From: Fragum whitleyi
Taxonomy: Eukaryota > Mollusca > Bivalvia > Cardiida > Cardiidae
Length of the DNA stretch: 64,000 nucleotides
NCBI GenBank assembly: GCA_948146395.1
Contig: OX411552.1
Location: 13,376,957-13,440,956, forward strand
Direction: 5' to 3'
The notes beneath the pieces were generated by a model. It had not been told where the DNA came from, did no database searches, and saw nothing but the letters and a program-made list of their open reading frames with translations. Below are positions 34,895 to 46,746 of this stretch, piece by piece. How positions within the stretch are numbered: the stretch's first letter is position 1; every line of letters begins with the position of its first letter. The translations under genes and the position numbers were made by a program.

Positions 34895-35175
34895 ATTGTA
34901 TGCCGCTTTCAACAATCGGTTATTTATATCGCGGCGGCTGGAGCACCTGTCATATCGAGGGTTCGGTACAAGACTGTAGTAAGTGTATATACATTGTATA
35001 TACACTTACAACAGTCTTGCACCGAACCCGCGATATGGGTGCATCGAATTTCTCTCACCAGTACTACCATCACATAATTTCCTAGCCTCCAGCTGCTTTC
35101 TCACTTAGGTCTACGATTATCAAACCATTGTTGAGAGACAAATACATGTAGTCGGAAAGTATTGTTTATATTTTT
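34895..35175 (-). repeat. SINE disrupted by an 85 bp palindrome
   Basis: SINE body blocks ATATCGCGGCGGCTGGAGCA, TCTCACCAGTACTACCATCA and GGTCTACGATTATCAA flank a foreign palindrome at 34952-35036. The tRNA-like head is missing. Confidence 0.85.
34952..35036. repeat. Palindromic insertion of 85 bp
   Basis: Arms ATATCGAGGGTTCGGTACAA / TTGCACCGAACCCGCGATAT and AAGTGTATATACA / TGTATATACACTT form an almost continuous hairpin inserted in a SINE. Confidence 0.88.
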
Positions 35176-35219
35176 CTCATAACTCTCATGAGATATTGCT
35201 GTTGTAAACAAATACACAA

Positions 35220-35363
35220 AGCCAGCCCTGTGTTCAGGATGTAAAAACGTTTCGCGAGCGCTTTGAGATGATACCCCGCTTTACACGTGCACATACGTGC
35301 AAAGCGAGGTATCATTTCGAAAACGCATCGCTAACGCTTTCATCCTGAACGCAGGGCTGGTCT
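35220..35363. repeat. Hairpin MITE with CCAGCCCTG ends, complete copy
   Basis: Outer arms GCCAGCCCTGTGTTCAGGAT and ATCCTGAACGCAGGGCTGGT; inner arms ATACCCCGCTTTACACGTGC and GCAAAGCGAGGTATCA. Best copy of the family represented at 628, 4194, 46896 and 49399. Confidence 0.88.
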
Positions 35364-36011
35364 TAGCCTCCACAACCTTAAATTTTATTTGATTATTTCG
35401 GAAATGCTTGAGCTGGAATGGTTAAAAAGCTTGATGAGATGTCCGTAAAACTGGAAATTCATTTGTAATGAAATATAAATTCAGTATGAAGTTGATATGT
35501 GGATAAATAGCCAAGAGGGGGGGGGGGGGATTTGGAAAAGTTGTTAGAATGGACAAAATACGAATTTCAATACCTACGAGTATATTCCCGAGAGTTGAAA
35601 GTGTCTTTTGATATGGTCGACTTGAGAATGTTTATCATTTTGATGAGTGCCGACACTATTCTAAGTTGTAAGACAGCCCGTTTTTGAATGACGTCATGTG
35701 GCTTTAAAGTACCATGCGGACACCGGGTATCAACAGTTTAAGACAGTTGGAGATACAGTTGACTTGTCGTGGATCCGAGAACAGGTAAAATAAACGTTTT
35801 TCTTCCATTTTTTTTTTCATAAAATCAAATTTAAATTATTTCCATCATTATTGTGTATTATGATTGGCTGAATGGTTAGATTCATTACTCAATGAATACA
35901 AGTTGACTGCACCGCTAATTTGTAAGCTTATGCAAAAAATAGTTCCCCTAAAATCTGTCTCATTTTAGAGAGAAAAAAAATCTGTATTTGGCTATGAATA
36001 TTAAATTATGA

Positions 36012-36115
36012 CATTCATGGAGGTATGAAACCAAAAAACCTAATCTCATTCATGTATGAATGTGTTTTGCGTATTAGTGTGATTTGGTTTTTAGTTTCAT
36101 ACCTACATGAATCAG
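36012..36115. repeat. Palindrome with TTCATACCT arms
   Basis: Left arm TTCATGGAGGTATGAAACC, right arm GGTTTTTAGTTTCATACCT then ACATGAA. A weaker relative is at about 15190-15280. Confidence 0.75.
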
Positions 36116-36422
36116 CAAACAATTGATTCATCTCTTAAAATACATTATGATCATTATTACTAATTGTATTCAAAAATTATGATGCAAACGTTGCCTTTTA
36201 GCTTCACAAGTTTTGCTTCATATACGAAACTATCAAAATACCAGTCTAAAAACAAATTACAAATTTTGACTGTCTTTAATCATAAAAATTACCACTTGAT
36301 ATAAAAATATAATTGTAGCCGGATACTTTTAGTATGCTTTAGTTTCCCTCCGATTTTACGGGGTTAATAATTAAGTGTGAAACGTTCGTTTAAAGAAAGA
36401 AAAAAAAAAGAAAATAAAGTAA

Positions 36423-36457
<35 letters not shown>

Positions 36458-36653
36458 AAAAATGAAATAAAGAAATAATAATAATAATAAACTGTAAGTT
36501 TAGCTAAGCAAGCCATCCCTTCATTTTCCAAAATGATTTAATAATTCTCTCGTTGGCACCAAAGAGTTGGTTAGTGTGGGGATTGGTTTAACGTGTTACT
36601 AAGCAATAACAATAATATATGGCAAGTATTTCTTTTTTCAAGGGTTGCTAAAC

Positions 36654-36663
36654 TTTTTTCCAG
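36654..36663 (+). promoter_or_regulatory. Likely 3' splice site before the claudin-like start codon
   Basis: TTTTTTCCAG ends 34 bp upstream of the ATG. A possible non-coding exon ends near 35784 (AACAG before GTAAAA at 35785). Suggestive only; transcripts would decide. Confidence 0.4.
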
Positions 36664-36697
36664 TTTCACTACGTTCCCTAAAGACATCGATCGGGTC

Positions 36698-38252
36698 ATG
36701 AATCCAACCAAGACTCAGAAGACCACATTTCAGTATGTCGTAATTGTCCTCTCAACGTCCGTTCTGCTGCTAGAATTGATATCGTTTTGTTCTACTGGTT
36801 GGATGCGACTCGAAGGTATCGAGGTACCGGAGGGTCAACAACTTACAGAAGATAACACTAGAAACCGCAGAAGCTATGACAGATATACCTCATCATCACA
36901 GAAGCCCCCACTAGGGATTATTCAGCCGAACTATAGCCCAAACAGAGAACAGCCCAAAGGACAAAATAGGCCTTCCTCGGGTAATACAGACAATACGGGT
37001 AATCGAAATCCATCTGCTATGAGGCCCTCAACCAACAGGCCATCCAGACCATCAAACAATCCTGCGAGGCCCGGATCAGGAGGCCAAGACCGTCCTACTC
37101 GAGGACCAAAACCAACAATATCTGACCCTGTATCTTCACCAAAATATCCACAACGACCAACTAGAGGTCCGCTCCCAAGTAGACGTCCATACGTACCACA
37201 AACGAGACCCACTAAGATCCCGCCCGATAACAAGTCAAGACCAACAAAACCAAATCCGAATATATCTTATCCACCTAGACCAACTCGAGTTCCGCTTCCA
37301 AGTAGACGCCCATACATACCACAGAGACCCACTAAGACTCCGCCCGATAATAAATCAAGACCGACAAACTCAAAACCAAATATCTCTTATCCTCCTAGAC
37401 CAACTAGAGGTCCGCTCCCACAGAGAACAAAGGTCCCTTCTAGCAATAGGACAAGACCAGTAAGACCAATCATAAACATCACTTACCCGCCCAGACGAAC
37501 TAGAGGTCCAATCCCAAACAGTACAAAGACTCTATCGGGTGGTAAATCAAAACCAACAAAACCAAGTGCAAACATCTCCTACCCTCCCAAGCCAACTAGG
37601 GGTCCGCTCCCAAATTGGTCACAATATCGTCCTAAATCACCACCTACAGTTCGACCAAGCAGACTTCCTGCCCAGAACAGGACTCGACCTAGCTTGTTCA
37701 CCAGAACCAGAAACCCTTCTCCGCCCTCTAGGAAACCAACTGTCACAAGACCACCAAAACCAACTAAAGCACCAAATCTTTCCGGCGCTCAAATGAATTT
37801 CATCACCAATCTTGTTGGTCAAATAAACTCAACTTGGTCCAGGAACAAGACTGCAAAATTCATAAAAAACCAACTTGTTGCAAGTGGACTGAACTTTCTC
37901 AATCCTTATGGAATTGACTACTCAAGAATCGTCGCACTCTTCAAGAGATCTGGTTATGATACCGATACAATGAGCAAAATTTTGGCTAGATCCTTATCAA
38001 CGTTCAACCCCGGAGCAAATGTGGGCGATCTTGTACCAGGCCAAGCTCGCCTCCCAAGTAATGGAGCCAATCCAACGAATTCTGGTAATATGGGTAAGGG
38101 AGGCGTGTCAGATGGACTAACAGACGCGCAGTCGGGTAATACAGTGGTCATTGAGATCGGACTGTGGACTGCTGTTATCTGTCGAGGAGATATGCGGACT
38201 GGTATGACAGAGTGTGAGCATACTGGGGACACCTTCGACGGCATCCTTCACG
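36698..38252 (+). CDS. Claudin/PMP22-superfamily protein with giant loop 1, exon 1
   Basis: First coding exon of a 659-residue four-helix protein (exons 36698-38252, 46582-46746, 48343-48602; 1980 bp in frame). Helix 1 is residues about 13-35 (YVVIVLSTSVLLLELISF), followed by W35. The claudin signature W..GLW..C..C is completed only at GLW 488-490, C495 and C506, so extracellular loop 1 is about 450 residues longer than in ordinary claudins (about 50). Residues about 65-365 are rich in Pro, Arg and Thr, with at least five units of about 40 residues sharing ISYPPRPTRGPLP. Many sequons (NIS, NIT, NKS, NRT) are present. Residues about 366-440 are non-repetitive and look helical. The ATG at 36698 is chosen because the in-frame upstream ATG at 36593 region precedes a strong acceptor-like TTTTTTCCAG ending at 36663, so a non-coding exon probably exists upstream. 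The donor GTAGGT starts at 38253, phase 1. Confidence 0.88.
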
Positions 38253-38262
38253 GTAGGTGGAT

Positions 38263-38672
38263 ATTCTTTAATGCTTTTCGGTGGTTTATCGAGAAATAAC
38301 GGTAGGTTATCATTTGATAGACTCACGGCCAAACCAGTGAAAATATCAAAATCTTGAGTCTGCTTTCGTTCATTTCACTATATCTGTTGTTGTCTAAGCG
38401 GATCATAATTAGTGACGTCATCAACACACAGAAAAATGTCGCGCTTAATGAACATTTGTCTTAAAAATATCACATTTTCTCTTTTTTTCCATTTTTTAAA
38501 CAGATAGACTTAACGTTACTTTTTCGAGTAAGATCCATTGATATTTCATTCCATGAATAAAAGGTATTCTTTTCACTTGTGGCTCCGCCACTCATGAAAA
38601 TCTAGCTTCTATTGTACACTCAATGAAATATAAATCGATCTTACACAGAAACAAACACTTATCCTCTGTCTA
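38263..38672 (+). repeat. MITE family R, copy 4, next to a splice donor
   Basis: Begins ATTCTTTAATGCTTTTCGG about 10 bp after the exon 1 donor and ends at the hairpin GTAAGATCCATTGA / AAATCGATCTTACAC. Contains CACTTGTGGCTCCGCCACTC. Reading through the donor into it gives a 15-residue tail and a stop at 38297-38299. Confidence 0.85.
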
Positions 38673-38740
38673 ATTAAAATTTCTGACACTAGATTGACAT
38701 CAGTAAATAACAAAGGGTGTACAGAAAGCGTGTTCCGTTA

Positions 38741-39068
38741 CATTTAGAAACGTCGTGAAATGGACAAATTGAATTATTTTTTAATGATTCTGGAACTAAA
38801 TTGAATGAATTTGTTAAAGTTTGAAAAGTCAACGTCGTGCCGGTTTATGTATCGGGCTAATCAGACGCTTTGAAATCCACATTCCAAAATAAAAGGATTT
38901 GATTGATTCTTATTATCGTTTTGAACGATTTCGAATTGATTGTTACGATTTCGGAGCGTTTTTGAGTGATTAGAGTGAGTATTTGGAATGAATAAATGGA
39001 GCACTGAGCGAGTGATTTTGAATGCTTTTGATCGAGATGAATGCAAACTTTACGATGTCACTAAGTGC
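38741..39068 (-). repeat. MITE family F, internally deleted copy
   Basis: Ends resemble TTTAGAAACGTCGTGAAAT and TTTACGATGTCACTAAGTG; the central GGGAGGTAAT hairpin is missing. Confidence 0.65.
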
Positions 39069-39116
39069 ACTGGTCTACTTTTAAATAACTAAAAAGCATA
39101 CATATATAATCAGAGT

Positions 39117-39229
39117 AGCTTCTAGTGCATCTTCGCAAGCCAAGGGTTCGAGCTCCACTATGTTCTTTACGAACGTTAATAAGGGACATAGTGCAGCTAG
39201 AACCCTTGGCTTGTGGAGATGCTTCTAAT
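39117..39229. repeat. Palindrome of about 110 bp
   Basis: Arms GCTTCTAGTGCATCTTCGCA / TGGAGATGCTTC and CAAGCCAAGGGTTCGAGCT / AGCTAGAACCCTTGGCTTG pair, with a centre near ACGAACGTTAATAAGG. Single copy here. Confidence 0.82.
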
Positions 39230-40414
39230 TCAATAATGATAATATTCTAATGAAAATTTTGTGACGAAATTTAAACCAGCTTGAAGTGTTGGCATTCTTT
39301 TCGTTTCGGACTAGTCAAACTTCGCGGAAACAATTTTTTTGGGGAAACAATTATCATTTTAAAGTTCTCTGTTGCATGTCTTTAATGCATGGTGTATTTC
39401 TGTATTTATGATAAGATTTCTGTTACCATAGGACACATCCTGGTTATGAATCGTAATTCTTCGTCTTAAATTCAAAAGACATATCACAGTCTCAAAACAT
39501 TCGGAAAATACCGAGTACTTTTCTTTTGGTGTAATAAATCGAAATTCATATATTGAAAAATAAATGATAATAAAACAACAAACCGAGCAATCGCTTAAGG
39601 TGGCAATGGACAGCGGCCTTTCGACTCTATGAACCGGAAGTGGGTTTTCGTTTATTTTACGGCTCCTTTTGCGCGTTGTTTAAAAAAGCCGTTTTTTCAT
39701 TAGATTATGCTAATGGGAAAAAACGTAGAATAATGATGGTAAAAGTTCATAACCTAGCTTCTTTTCAATATATGATATCAATTGAATCATTGGATCATTG
39801 AATCTTACAATGAAAATACGTTATAAGAGTCATTGAACTAGGCGGGGTCACTATAACATAAAGAAAATCTTTCTTTTCTGCATGGAAAGGTATTCTGAAT
39901 TTTTTACTAAATAAAGTCAAAATATGATTTTTAAACATATAGGAAAATAATAAAAATTCATTGGGTAATTTCTTCAAAAATAGGTTTTTGTGACATTTTT
40001 TCCCCTTAAAATTACAAAAAATAGTGCATTTTTAACTTTTAAGTTAAAAACTTTTAAAAACTTTGCATAATACAATTGGCCAAGAGAAATTTCTTCTGTA
40101 ACAGCCATAGTGTACATGTATAAGGGTTATCAACATGTATGTGTTTTAAAGCTATCAGCTGGTACTGAGTTTATAATAGACCTAAACGAATTTAAATGTT
40201 TTTACTGAAAAAGTGGCAGTACCACTCAAGGGCAGATAACTCTAGCATGAAAACGAGCATGGAAGGGTACCTTGAAATTTTGATATAATGACTATATAAT
40301 GTATATCTACAACATATGTGAACAAGAAAAAAATTCATTGGGCGGAAAAAATGACGCCATATGTCCATTGCTACCTTAATTTTGTCGTCAAACCACAACT
40401 AAAGAATAAAATCC

Positions 40415-40575
40415 TTGGGCCCGTTTTACTAAACTTCTTACGAAAAAAAAAGATCGTAAGTCAAAATCATAAATCGAACCTGGTGATTTCATTTATTTAT
40501 AGATTCTGCCTTTCAATAATTCATCGGAATCGTCTTTTGAAGACGATTCCAATGAGATAACGCATGGCAGAATTC
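40415..40575. repeat. CCCGTTTTACTAA MITE, left half
   Basis: GGGCCCGTTTTACTAAACTT followed by CGTAAGTCAAAATCATAAAT and the hairpin GGAATCGTCTTTTGAAGACG. The right half is absent; a matching right half occurs 4.8 kb away at 45352-45421. Confidence 0.75.
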
Positions 40576-41399
40576 CATATATGGGACATTCTCAAAAATT
40601 TGTGAAATTCCAGTCAAGTAAATTTATAAAAAATGATAGCACCAAATTAGAACTTTAACCAAATTTCCTTGATAAGGCATATATGAAGTATCTAAAATTA
40701 GAATTTGCTATTAAAATTCCAACTTGGTGTTGTTTAATTAGCTGATAAGCAGAAGTTATTGGATGAAATTGTCATTCCTGTTACTATTATTTTTTTCAAG
40801 TTTTTATGTAGGTTTTTATTTTCATTTTTGATCAATTTGATGAAAACTTAGTAAAACAATATTTTGCAGCCAGGCATATTGAAAATTCTGGATTAATGCT
40901 TATATTGATTATAAAATAAAGCTTACAAGTCGGAAAATTAAGAATTGTTTATTTTTCAACCCTTTTCATTTAATAATTTAAAGTCAATAGAAGGTTAACT
41001 ATATAGATTTTTAATTGATATGATGAAAGATAAATACAAATCATCAAAACATATTGTTTTGTACAATTATAATTAAAAAAGCATACTTTAATTTGAGAAA
41101 GTATGGTCAAGAACAAGAATGACAGTGAAGAAACATAAAGGACAGACTGCGTAACAGAAATGACATACAATTGTTCAAAGACTTCTCAAAGTTGGAAAAA
41201 TACACCTTTTTCTTACTAGTTTCTTTATTTACACAAGAACTTATATAATACAATGTTTTTGTTCTAAACAATTAAAACAAAATATCTGAAAAATGCATAT
41301 ATTAATTTATTTGATAACAGTAAGGACACCCATAACGGTTATTTAGGATGTTTTTACCTAGGACCATCGAAATGCATTTTAGTAAACAAAAGGAGCTAG

Positions 41400-42070
41400 G
41401 CTTTCAATTGTGACCAAGACCTCTGACCACATGACCTTTACCTTGACCTTAGACTAATTTTGCCAGCATGGCCACAGACTTTTATCTTGTTTATGTTTTG
41501 AGAATGGTTTCACCTAGGACTGCCGAACTTCATAATCAGGCTTTCAGTTTCTTAAAAAAATCTTGACCTTGTTAATATGACCTTGACCTTTGACATTCAT
41601 TAAAATTTTGACTAAAACTAGAAGCAAATAGTTTACCATACATAGCTTACACCTTGGACCCATCACACTCATGTACATTCTAATTAGGTTATATTTTTAA
41701 TTAACTGTGGGCAAGACTCTAGTCCTTTGACCTTGACCTTTGATCTACTTTGAAGACTTATTCAAATCTTTTATCTAGCTTATATTTTCTGAATGCTTAC
41801 AAGTAGGACTATCATATAAAGTTTTGTAATTGCTTCTTAAGTAAAGCGTCCAGTAATTATTTCCAGACAAAGTTAAAATGTGACCTTGACCTACCTGAAA
41901 AAAATGTATGTGGCACTTTCTTTGGTCAAGGGTACAATAATGTATAGTTTTATGGTTCTATGTCATAAGGTTCTTGAGTTAGAAAATGGAAACAGTTTTT
42001 AAACAAATTCATTGGTGAGCCTCAAACAAATTTCAATAGTTGCCTTGACCCTTAACCTGTGTTTTCCAGA
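41400..42070 (+). repeat. Degenerate tandem repeat rich in TGACCTTGACCTTT
   Basis: TGACCTTGACCTTTGA-type blocks recur near 41445, 41580, 41735 and 41882, separated by about 150 bp, with intervening CTAGGACTGCCGAACTT- and TTTTATCT-type segments. Old, diverged units. Confidence 0.65.
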
Positions 42071-42879
42071 AACAATAGAGTTTTATGAATGAAGTTGGTT
42101 GCTTCTTGGGTTAGAGTCTGGCAATGGATTTCAAAAACAGTTCAATTATCAGGTTTCACGGCCTTTGACCGAAATGATGAAAAAACACACCAAAACATTA
42201 GGACACTTCGTTGGGCCATCAGCAACAATTGCATAAATTGCAATAATTGTAGAAAACTTTGTTATTGCCTTAAAATCCAGAATCAAAGGTCTATGGACGG
42301 ATGAACAGACATGCAGAAACGGTGAAACGAATATAACCATTTCTTTCCATAGTTTGTATATAGAAATAGAACCAACATTACCAGAAATGTATTCTATAAC
42401 TTTCTGTTTCCATATTTTTCTGGAATGTTTAAATGAAGTTCTTTGCCTTAGTTTGATTCATATCAAAATATGCTCAGTCAGTGGAACGTGCTGAGCTTTT
42501 GCCATCATCTTTTGTCAGTCGAAAATCGTTAAATAATTATGTCCTTCTTCGAAGAAGAGGGGGTATATTGCTTTGCATTTATCTGTCGGTCCCTTGGTCG
42601 GTCCGTCCGTCTGTAGACCGTTTTTTGTCCGGAGCATATATCAAAAAGTATGCAAGCTAGAATCATGAAACTTCACAGGTAGATAGATCTTATCATAGAG
42701 ATGTGCAGTGCACAAAAACTATAACTCCACTCATCATATTTCTGAGTATTGCCCTTTGTTGCTTGACAAAGAATAGACTATCGACCTGCTTTTATCGGGA
42801 GGCATAAATGTTTTACAAACTTCATGTTCTTTTTACATCTTCTCAATAACCACTTGGATATTTTCAGCTAAACTTATCA

Positions 42880-43400
42880 TAAATATATCATGTGTGACCA
42901 TTCCTACAAAACTGTAGTGAAATTTTGATTTGCTCTTATAATAAGGACATGGCAGGGTCCGGCTTATTTTCATTTAAAATATCTTTAGACGTTTTCCCCT
43001 CCACAACCAGTAGACCAATATCAGCAAAAACTATCATGGATGGATGTCCCATTAGAGACTTATTAACATTGTTTTGAAATTTTGATTTGCCTCCCAAAAT
43101 ATGTGCATTAGAGGGACTAAAAATCTTTGAACTCCAACTCCAAAACAAGCGAGCCATATCAACCAAACTTAGCAAAAATCTTCCTTGGTGACCTGTCTGA
43201 AAACTTGTTCTTGACACTTCCATTGGCACCTAATTTGGCTTTAATGTTCCTTGGTAACCCTCCTTAAATCATGTCATATGGACATGGCAAGATGGGGCTT
43301 ATCTAACTAGGCATGATTGTTCCTTTTGTGACCCTCTCAAAATTTCTTGTATAATATGTTTTACTTGTTCCTCTAATATTCTTCAGATGGGCGAACTAGG
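42880..43400 (+). repeat. Degenerate tandem repeat related to 16490-17460
   Basis: Shares GTGACC...CC, GAAATTTTGATTTGC and ATAAGGACATGGCAGG blocks with the array at 16490-17460. About three worn units. The preceding 42541-42790 carries GGTCGGTCCGTCCGTCTG and TATTGCCCTTTGTTG, as in the array at 53.6-57.3 kb. Confidence 0.65.
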
Positions 43401-45351
43401 GCTATTCTGATTCTCTTGTTTATTGAAGGATTAAATGCTGTTTACATACAACAAAAATGTAGAAATCTAGGCATCAACAGGATCTCCTTTTTTCTTTTCT
43501 TTTTTTTTTTTTCATTTTTTGATTTTCATGAAAGTACATGAACAGTTGATGTGTATTGTATTATATAAGCATTAAAGCGAATTGTCCAAAATGTTACTAC
43601 ACTTGGAGACATTTAAGTTATTATAGATATAAGATTTCTTCACACTACATGTTAAATACTTTTTGATAGGTTTTCAGAGGACTTGCTTCTTAATATTATG
43701 GAATACGTCAATATTAAAACATTTTTTGAGCTGTATAGTCATTTCTGTTACCAAAAGTCTGTCATTCCTGTTACATTCTGTCTTTACTGTTTTCACCAAA
43801 GCAACACTTAAAACCAATTAATGTCTACATTTTTTTTAATTTGATGTTCGGGGAGAATTTGACTTTATGTGTTCAAAGCTAAATTGAAAGGTTATTTAAA
43901 ATTAAGGTGTATTTTTACATAGTATTAGTAGACATTGCTGTTACTAATCTTGTCCCTTCTGTGTCGTATTATAAAACTTGCTTGAAATTTTCACTTACCA
44001 TAAAAAATAATAGGAAAGAAGAACCAGATTTAATAATTCGAAAGTGATGTTCTATTTCAAATAGAAAATGTTTTTATTTTCATAAAGAATTTAAAAGTTC
44101 CTACTGTTATGTCACTACTGTTGAAATGTGTCCCTCATGTTATTGTATTTAAATAATATTAAAATTAAGTAAAATGTTCAATTATGATTTTCTCGTTAAT
44201 GATGTAAATGCACTCACAATTAATCCAAATATATTCTTAATATAGCTTATGTTCCCATTCATTCAAATGCACTAATTATTTTGATAAAAATTGTCTTTAT
44301 TTCAGTTCTGTTACCACATTACTGTCTCCCCTGTTACTTTGTGTGACCTTCCTGTTACCAATAAAGCAAAATCATGAAAAAAACATGTTTATTTTCATAT
44401 TTCAATGCAAATGAAATAATAACTATGATTCTTTATTGTTGATGTAGGATAGCAAGCATTTATTAATCTAATGTCCATAATATACATCAATTATCGAGAA
44501 TTTTAAATATAAAAAGTCCCTCCTGTTTCATATACATTGTCCATTATGTTATGAAGCTTGTCCTTCATGTTATTTGGTTCTTTGGAACAGAAGGGACAGT
44601 AACAGGATAGAAATTTCTTGATGAAATTTTATAAAGCACAAAATATGCTAGGGCATAAGTTACAAACATTATTAAAATTGCTTGTTTAATCATTTCTGCA
44701 TACTATAAAATCTATTTCATACCTATTCCATTAGTCATAGAGAAATAAAGTTAAGAACAGGAAGGACAACAAAAAAGTGTGACATCCCAATCACTCCTAA
44801 TAAATTGGTCAGAACAAGTTTCTCAATCATAGGTTCACAAAACTTCTCCCATATATGAACTCGAGGAATGTTAGTCCTTGTTCAGTCTTTTCTTGAGATA
44901 GGTTTATTGCATCTTGACATTGTTATGCTTCTTTTATTACTGCAGTAACAGGGAGGACAAGAACTTGTGGGACAGGTATGAATTCTCTTACAACAATGTT
45001 GTTAAAAAAGATTTGACAGATTTTCCCATGTAATATTAATCTTTCACATCTCTTCTAAGTGTCTAATGCAAATATGCTGGAAAAAAATATTGTTTTGCAG
45101 TTAAAAAGTATCTTTGAATTGATCTACCCTTAACGTGGGACAAGGCATTTTACCATTTTTTGTACATTTGTATGCCATTTTTGCACAAAATGAAAATAAT
45201 AATAATGCTTTTTTACATTGTATATGATAGAAAATAATTAGAATTAGATATAACAAGAACAAATCTAGTGATTTCCCTACAGATGCTAATTTTATTCACT
45301 TTGGACAAGAATTTCTAAAATTTTTGAGAATGACCCATATAGTAACTACTG

Positions 45352-45421
45352 TAGAAGCAATTTTAATTTTTGACTTACGCAAAAAAATATCGTAAGATGT
45401 TTAGTAAAACGGCCCCCTGAT
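45352..45421. repeat. CCCGTTTTACTAA MITE, right half
   Basis: GTAGAAGCAATTTTAATTTT, then ATCGTAAGATGTTTAGTAAA and ACGGCCCCC, matching the right half of 25189-25430. Confidence 0.7.
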
Positions 45422-45468
45422 GATAATGATTTTAACATGTTCTTACTCATACAGTTTAGAACATCGTA

Positions 45469-45906
45469 CAGTTAAAAATATCGAGAAAGTGACAAGGTGA
45501 ATGATTTTGGAATGATTTAGGAATGAAATTGAATGAGTGTGTGGAGCGACTTTTGAGTGATTTTAATGGGAGGTAATCAAGTATTGCAAATTTTGTTCAG
45601 GATGAACAAAATTAGCAATATTGATTACCTCCCTTTAATAAAATATGCATACATGTTCATTAGATAGCTCCCCATTTCTTCAAGAACCTATCATACGTCT
45701 ACAATTTCAATTAAATAAGTGAAATCCCGATTTTTTCCCTAGCTATTATTAGTTTGAACGAAGTTGTTGTTATATGTTTTTCAGTGAGTTTGGAGCGTTT
45801 TTGATCGATTTGAGTGAGTGTTTGGAATGAATGAATGGAGCGCTGAGTGAATGATTTAGAATGATTTTGATCGGAATGATTGTCAATTTCACGATGTTAT
45901 TAACTG
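45469..45906 (-). repeat. MITE family F, complete copy
   Basis: 438 bp, TA on both sides. It is close to the reverse complement of 28377-28804, including the long stretch around TAGCTCCCCATTTCTTC. Confidence 0.9.
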
Positions 45907-46240
45907 TAAGATTGACAAACTGAATAATGTTGGAATAATGTTGGAATGGAATTGAATGAGCGAGAGGAGTTGGTTTTCAATGTTATTAAAGGAAGGTAAT
46001 CTAATATCTCTAACTTTGTTCAAGACAAACTAAATTAGCGATATCTGTTACTTTCCCTTAATAAAATAATGGAAACAAGTTCTATATGTAGCTTTTTATA
46101 TCTTTACGAACAAATCAGACGCTTACAAAATTCAATTAATTCAGGGAAAACGTTTTCTTTTCAGTGATTATTTTTTATAAAGTAGTTGTTGATCTTATCT
46201 ATTTGGTGCTTTTGGAACCTTTTTATCAAGTTTTTTTTCT
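45907..46240 (-). repeat. MITE family F, diverged partial copy
   Basis: Begins where the preceding copy ends (AAGATTGACAAACTGAATAA) and retains GGAAGGTAATCTAATATCTC and AAATTAGCGATATCTGTTAC; the right end is lost. Confidence 0.65.
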
Positions 46241-46581
46241 TTTTTTTAAATCTGGAATTATTGATAGCATTCAAATAAGTTTCCTATCAAACAGAGTGGT
46301 TATTTTTCTCTTGATGACACAGCCTTGATTTGCTTTCAGATTGATAATTATATATGAAAATCCGAATTTTCTTCATCATTTTTTTTTTTCGGATGACAGG
46401 CGTCTAATCCAAAATTCTAATAAAAAATATTTTTCAAGTGGAAAAGTTCCGTTTATAGTCCCAAAAATCACTTCAAATTTCACGATAAGGAAACCTTAAA
46501 AATAAATCGATTTTCGATTCCTTTTCTAGGCCGTCTGCGGGTAAACCGGCAACAAAAGCAAGTTTTCTGGACTATTTTCAG

Positions 46582-46746
46582 ATCGTACCGCTTGGTCGAT
46601 GGTTGATGTTCGTATCGAGGCTGTTTTTGCCATTACGTTCGGTATGATTGGTTCTCTGTGCAGTGTATTAATGGTGAATCCTTGGTGTTTAAAACAGAAA
46701 CACCGTCTATTGCTGATAGGTGGAATATGTGGTCTAACCATATCCG
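46582..46746 (+). CDS. Claudin-like protein, exon 2 (helices 2 and 3)
   Basis: 165 bp exon encoding residues 519-574. The acceptor is CTATTTTCAG ending at 46581; the split codon G|AT gives D519, then RTAWSMVDVR. Helix 2 is about 530-550 (IEAVFAITFGMIGSLCSVLM), and helix 3 starts at about 561 (LLLIGGICGLTIS). The donor GTAAGT starts at 46747, phase 1. Positions 46648-46746 are the first of four tandem copies that extend to 47193; reading past the donor the frame continues through most of copy 2 and then hits a stop at 46839-46841. Confidence 0.87.

Larger units (their letters stand above)
23719..36663. other. Repeat-dense intergenic region, paralogue B to claudin-like gene
   Basis: No coding sequence recognised. 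A candidate poly(A) signal ATTAAA for paralogue B is at 23745-23750. Named repeats in the region are listed separately. A hairpin with arms AACGGCTGACAAATCTTGA / TTAAGATTTTTCAGCCGTT is at about 24173-24243. In 26425-28205 and 30210-31295 I see nothing I can name. Microsatellites: a GTT run near 24598, the G homopolymer at 35517-35529 and an AAAT run at 36420-36475. Confidence 0.65.
38253..46581 (+). other. Intron 1 of the claudin-like gene
   Basis: GT-AG intron of 8329 bp, phase 1. Contains family R and F MITEs, a palindrome (39117-39229), half-copies of the CCCGTTTTACTAA MITE, degenerate tandem repeats (41400-42070, 42880-43400) and a region in which GTTAC-type motifs recur (40760-45000). 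In 39240-40410 and 40580-41380 I see no named element. Confidence 0.75.

Noticed and set aside
35730..35784. Non-coding first exon of the claudin-like gene
   Set aside because: A donor-like GTAAAA follows at 35785 and an acceptor exists at 36663, but I see no promoter or other support, so I mention it only as a possibility.
36931..37233. Minus-strand open frame opposite the claudin-like repeat region
   Set aside because: Shadow frame, caused by the repetitive Pro/Arg codons of the real gene.
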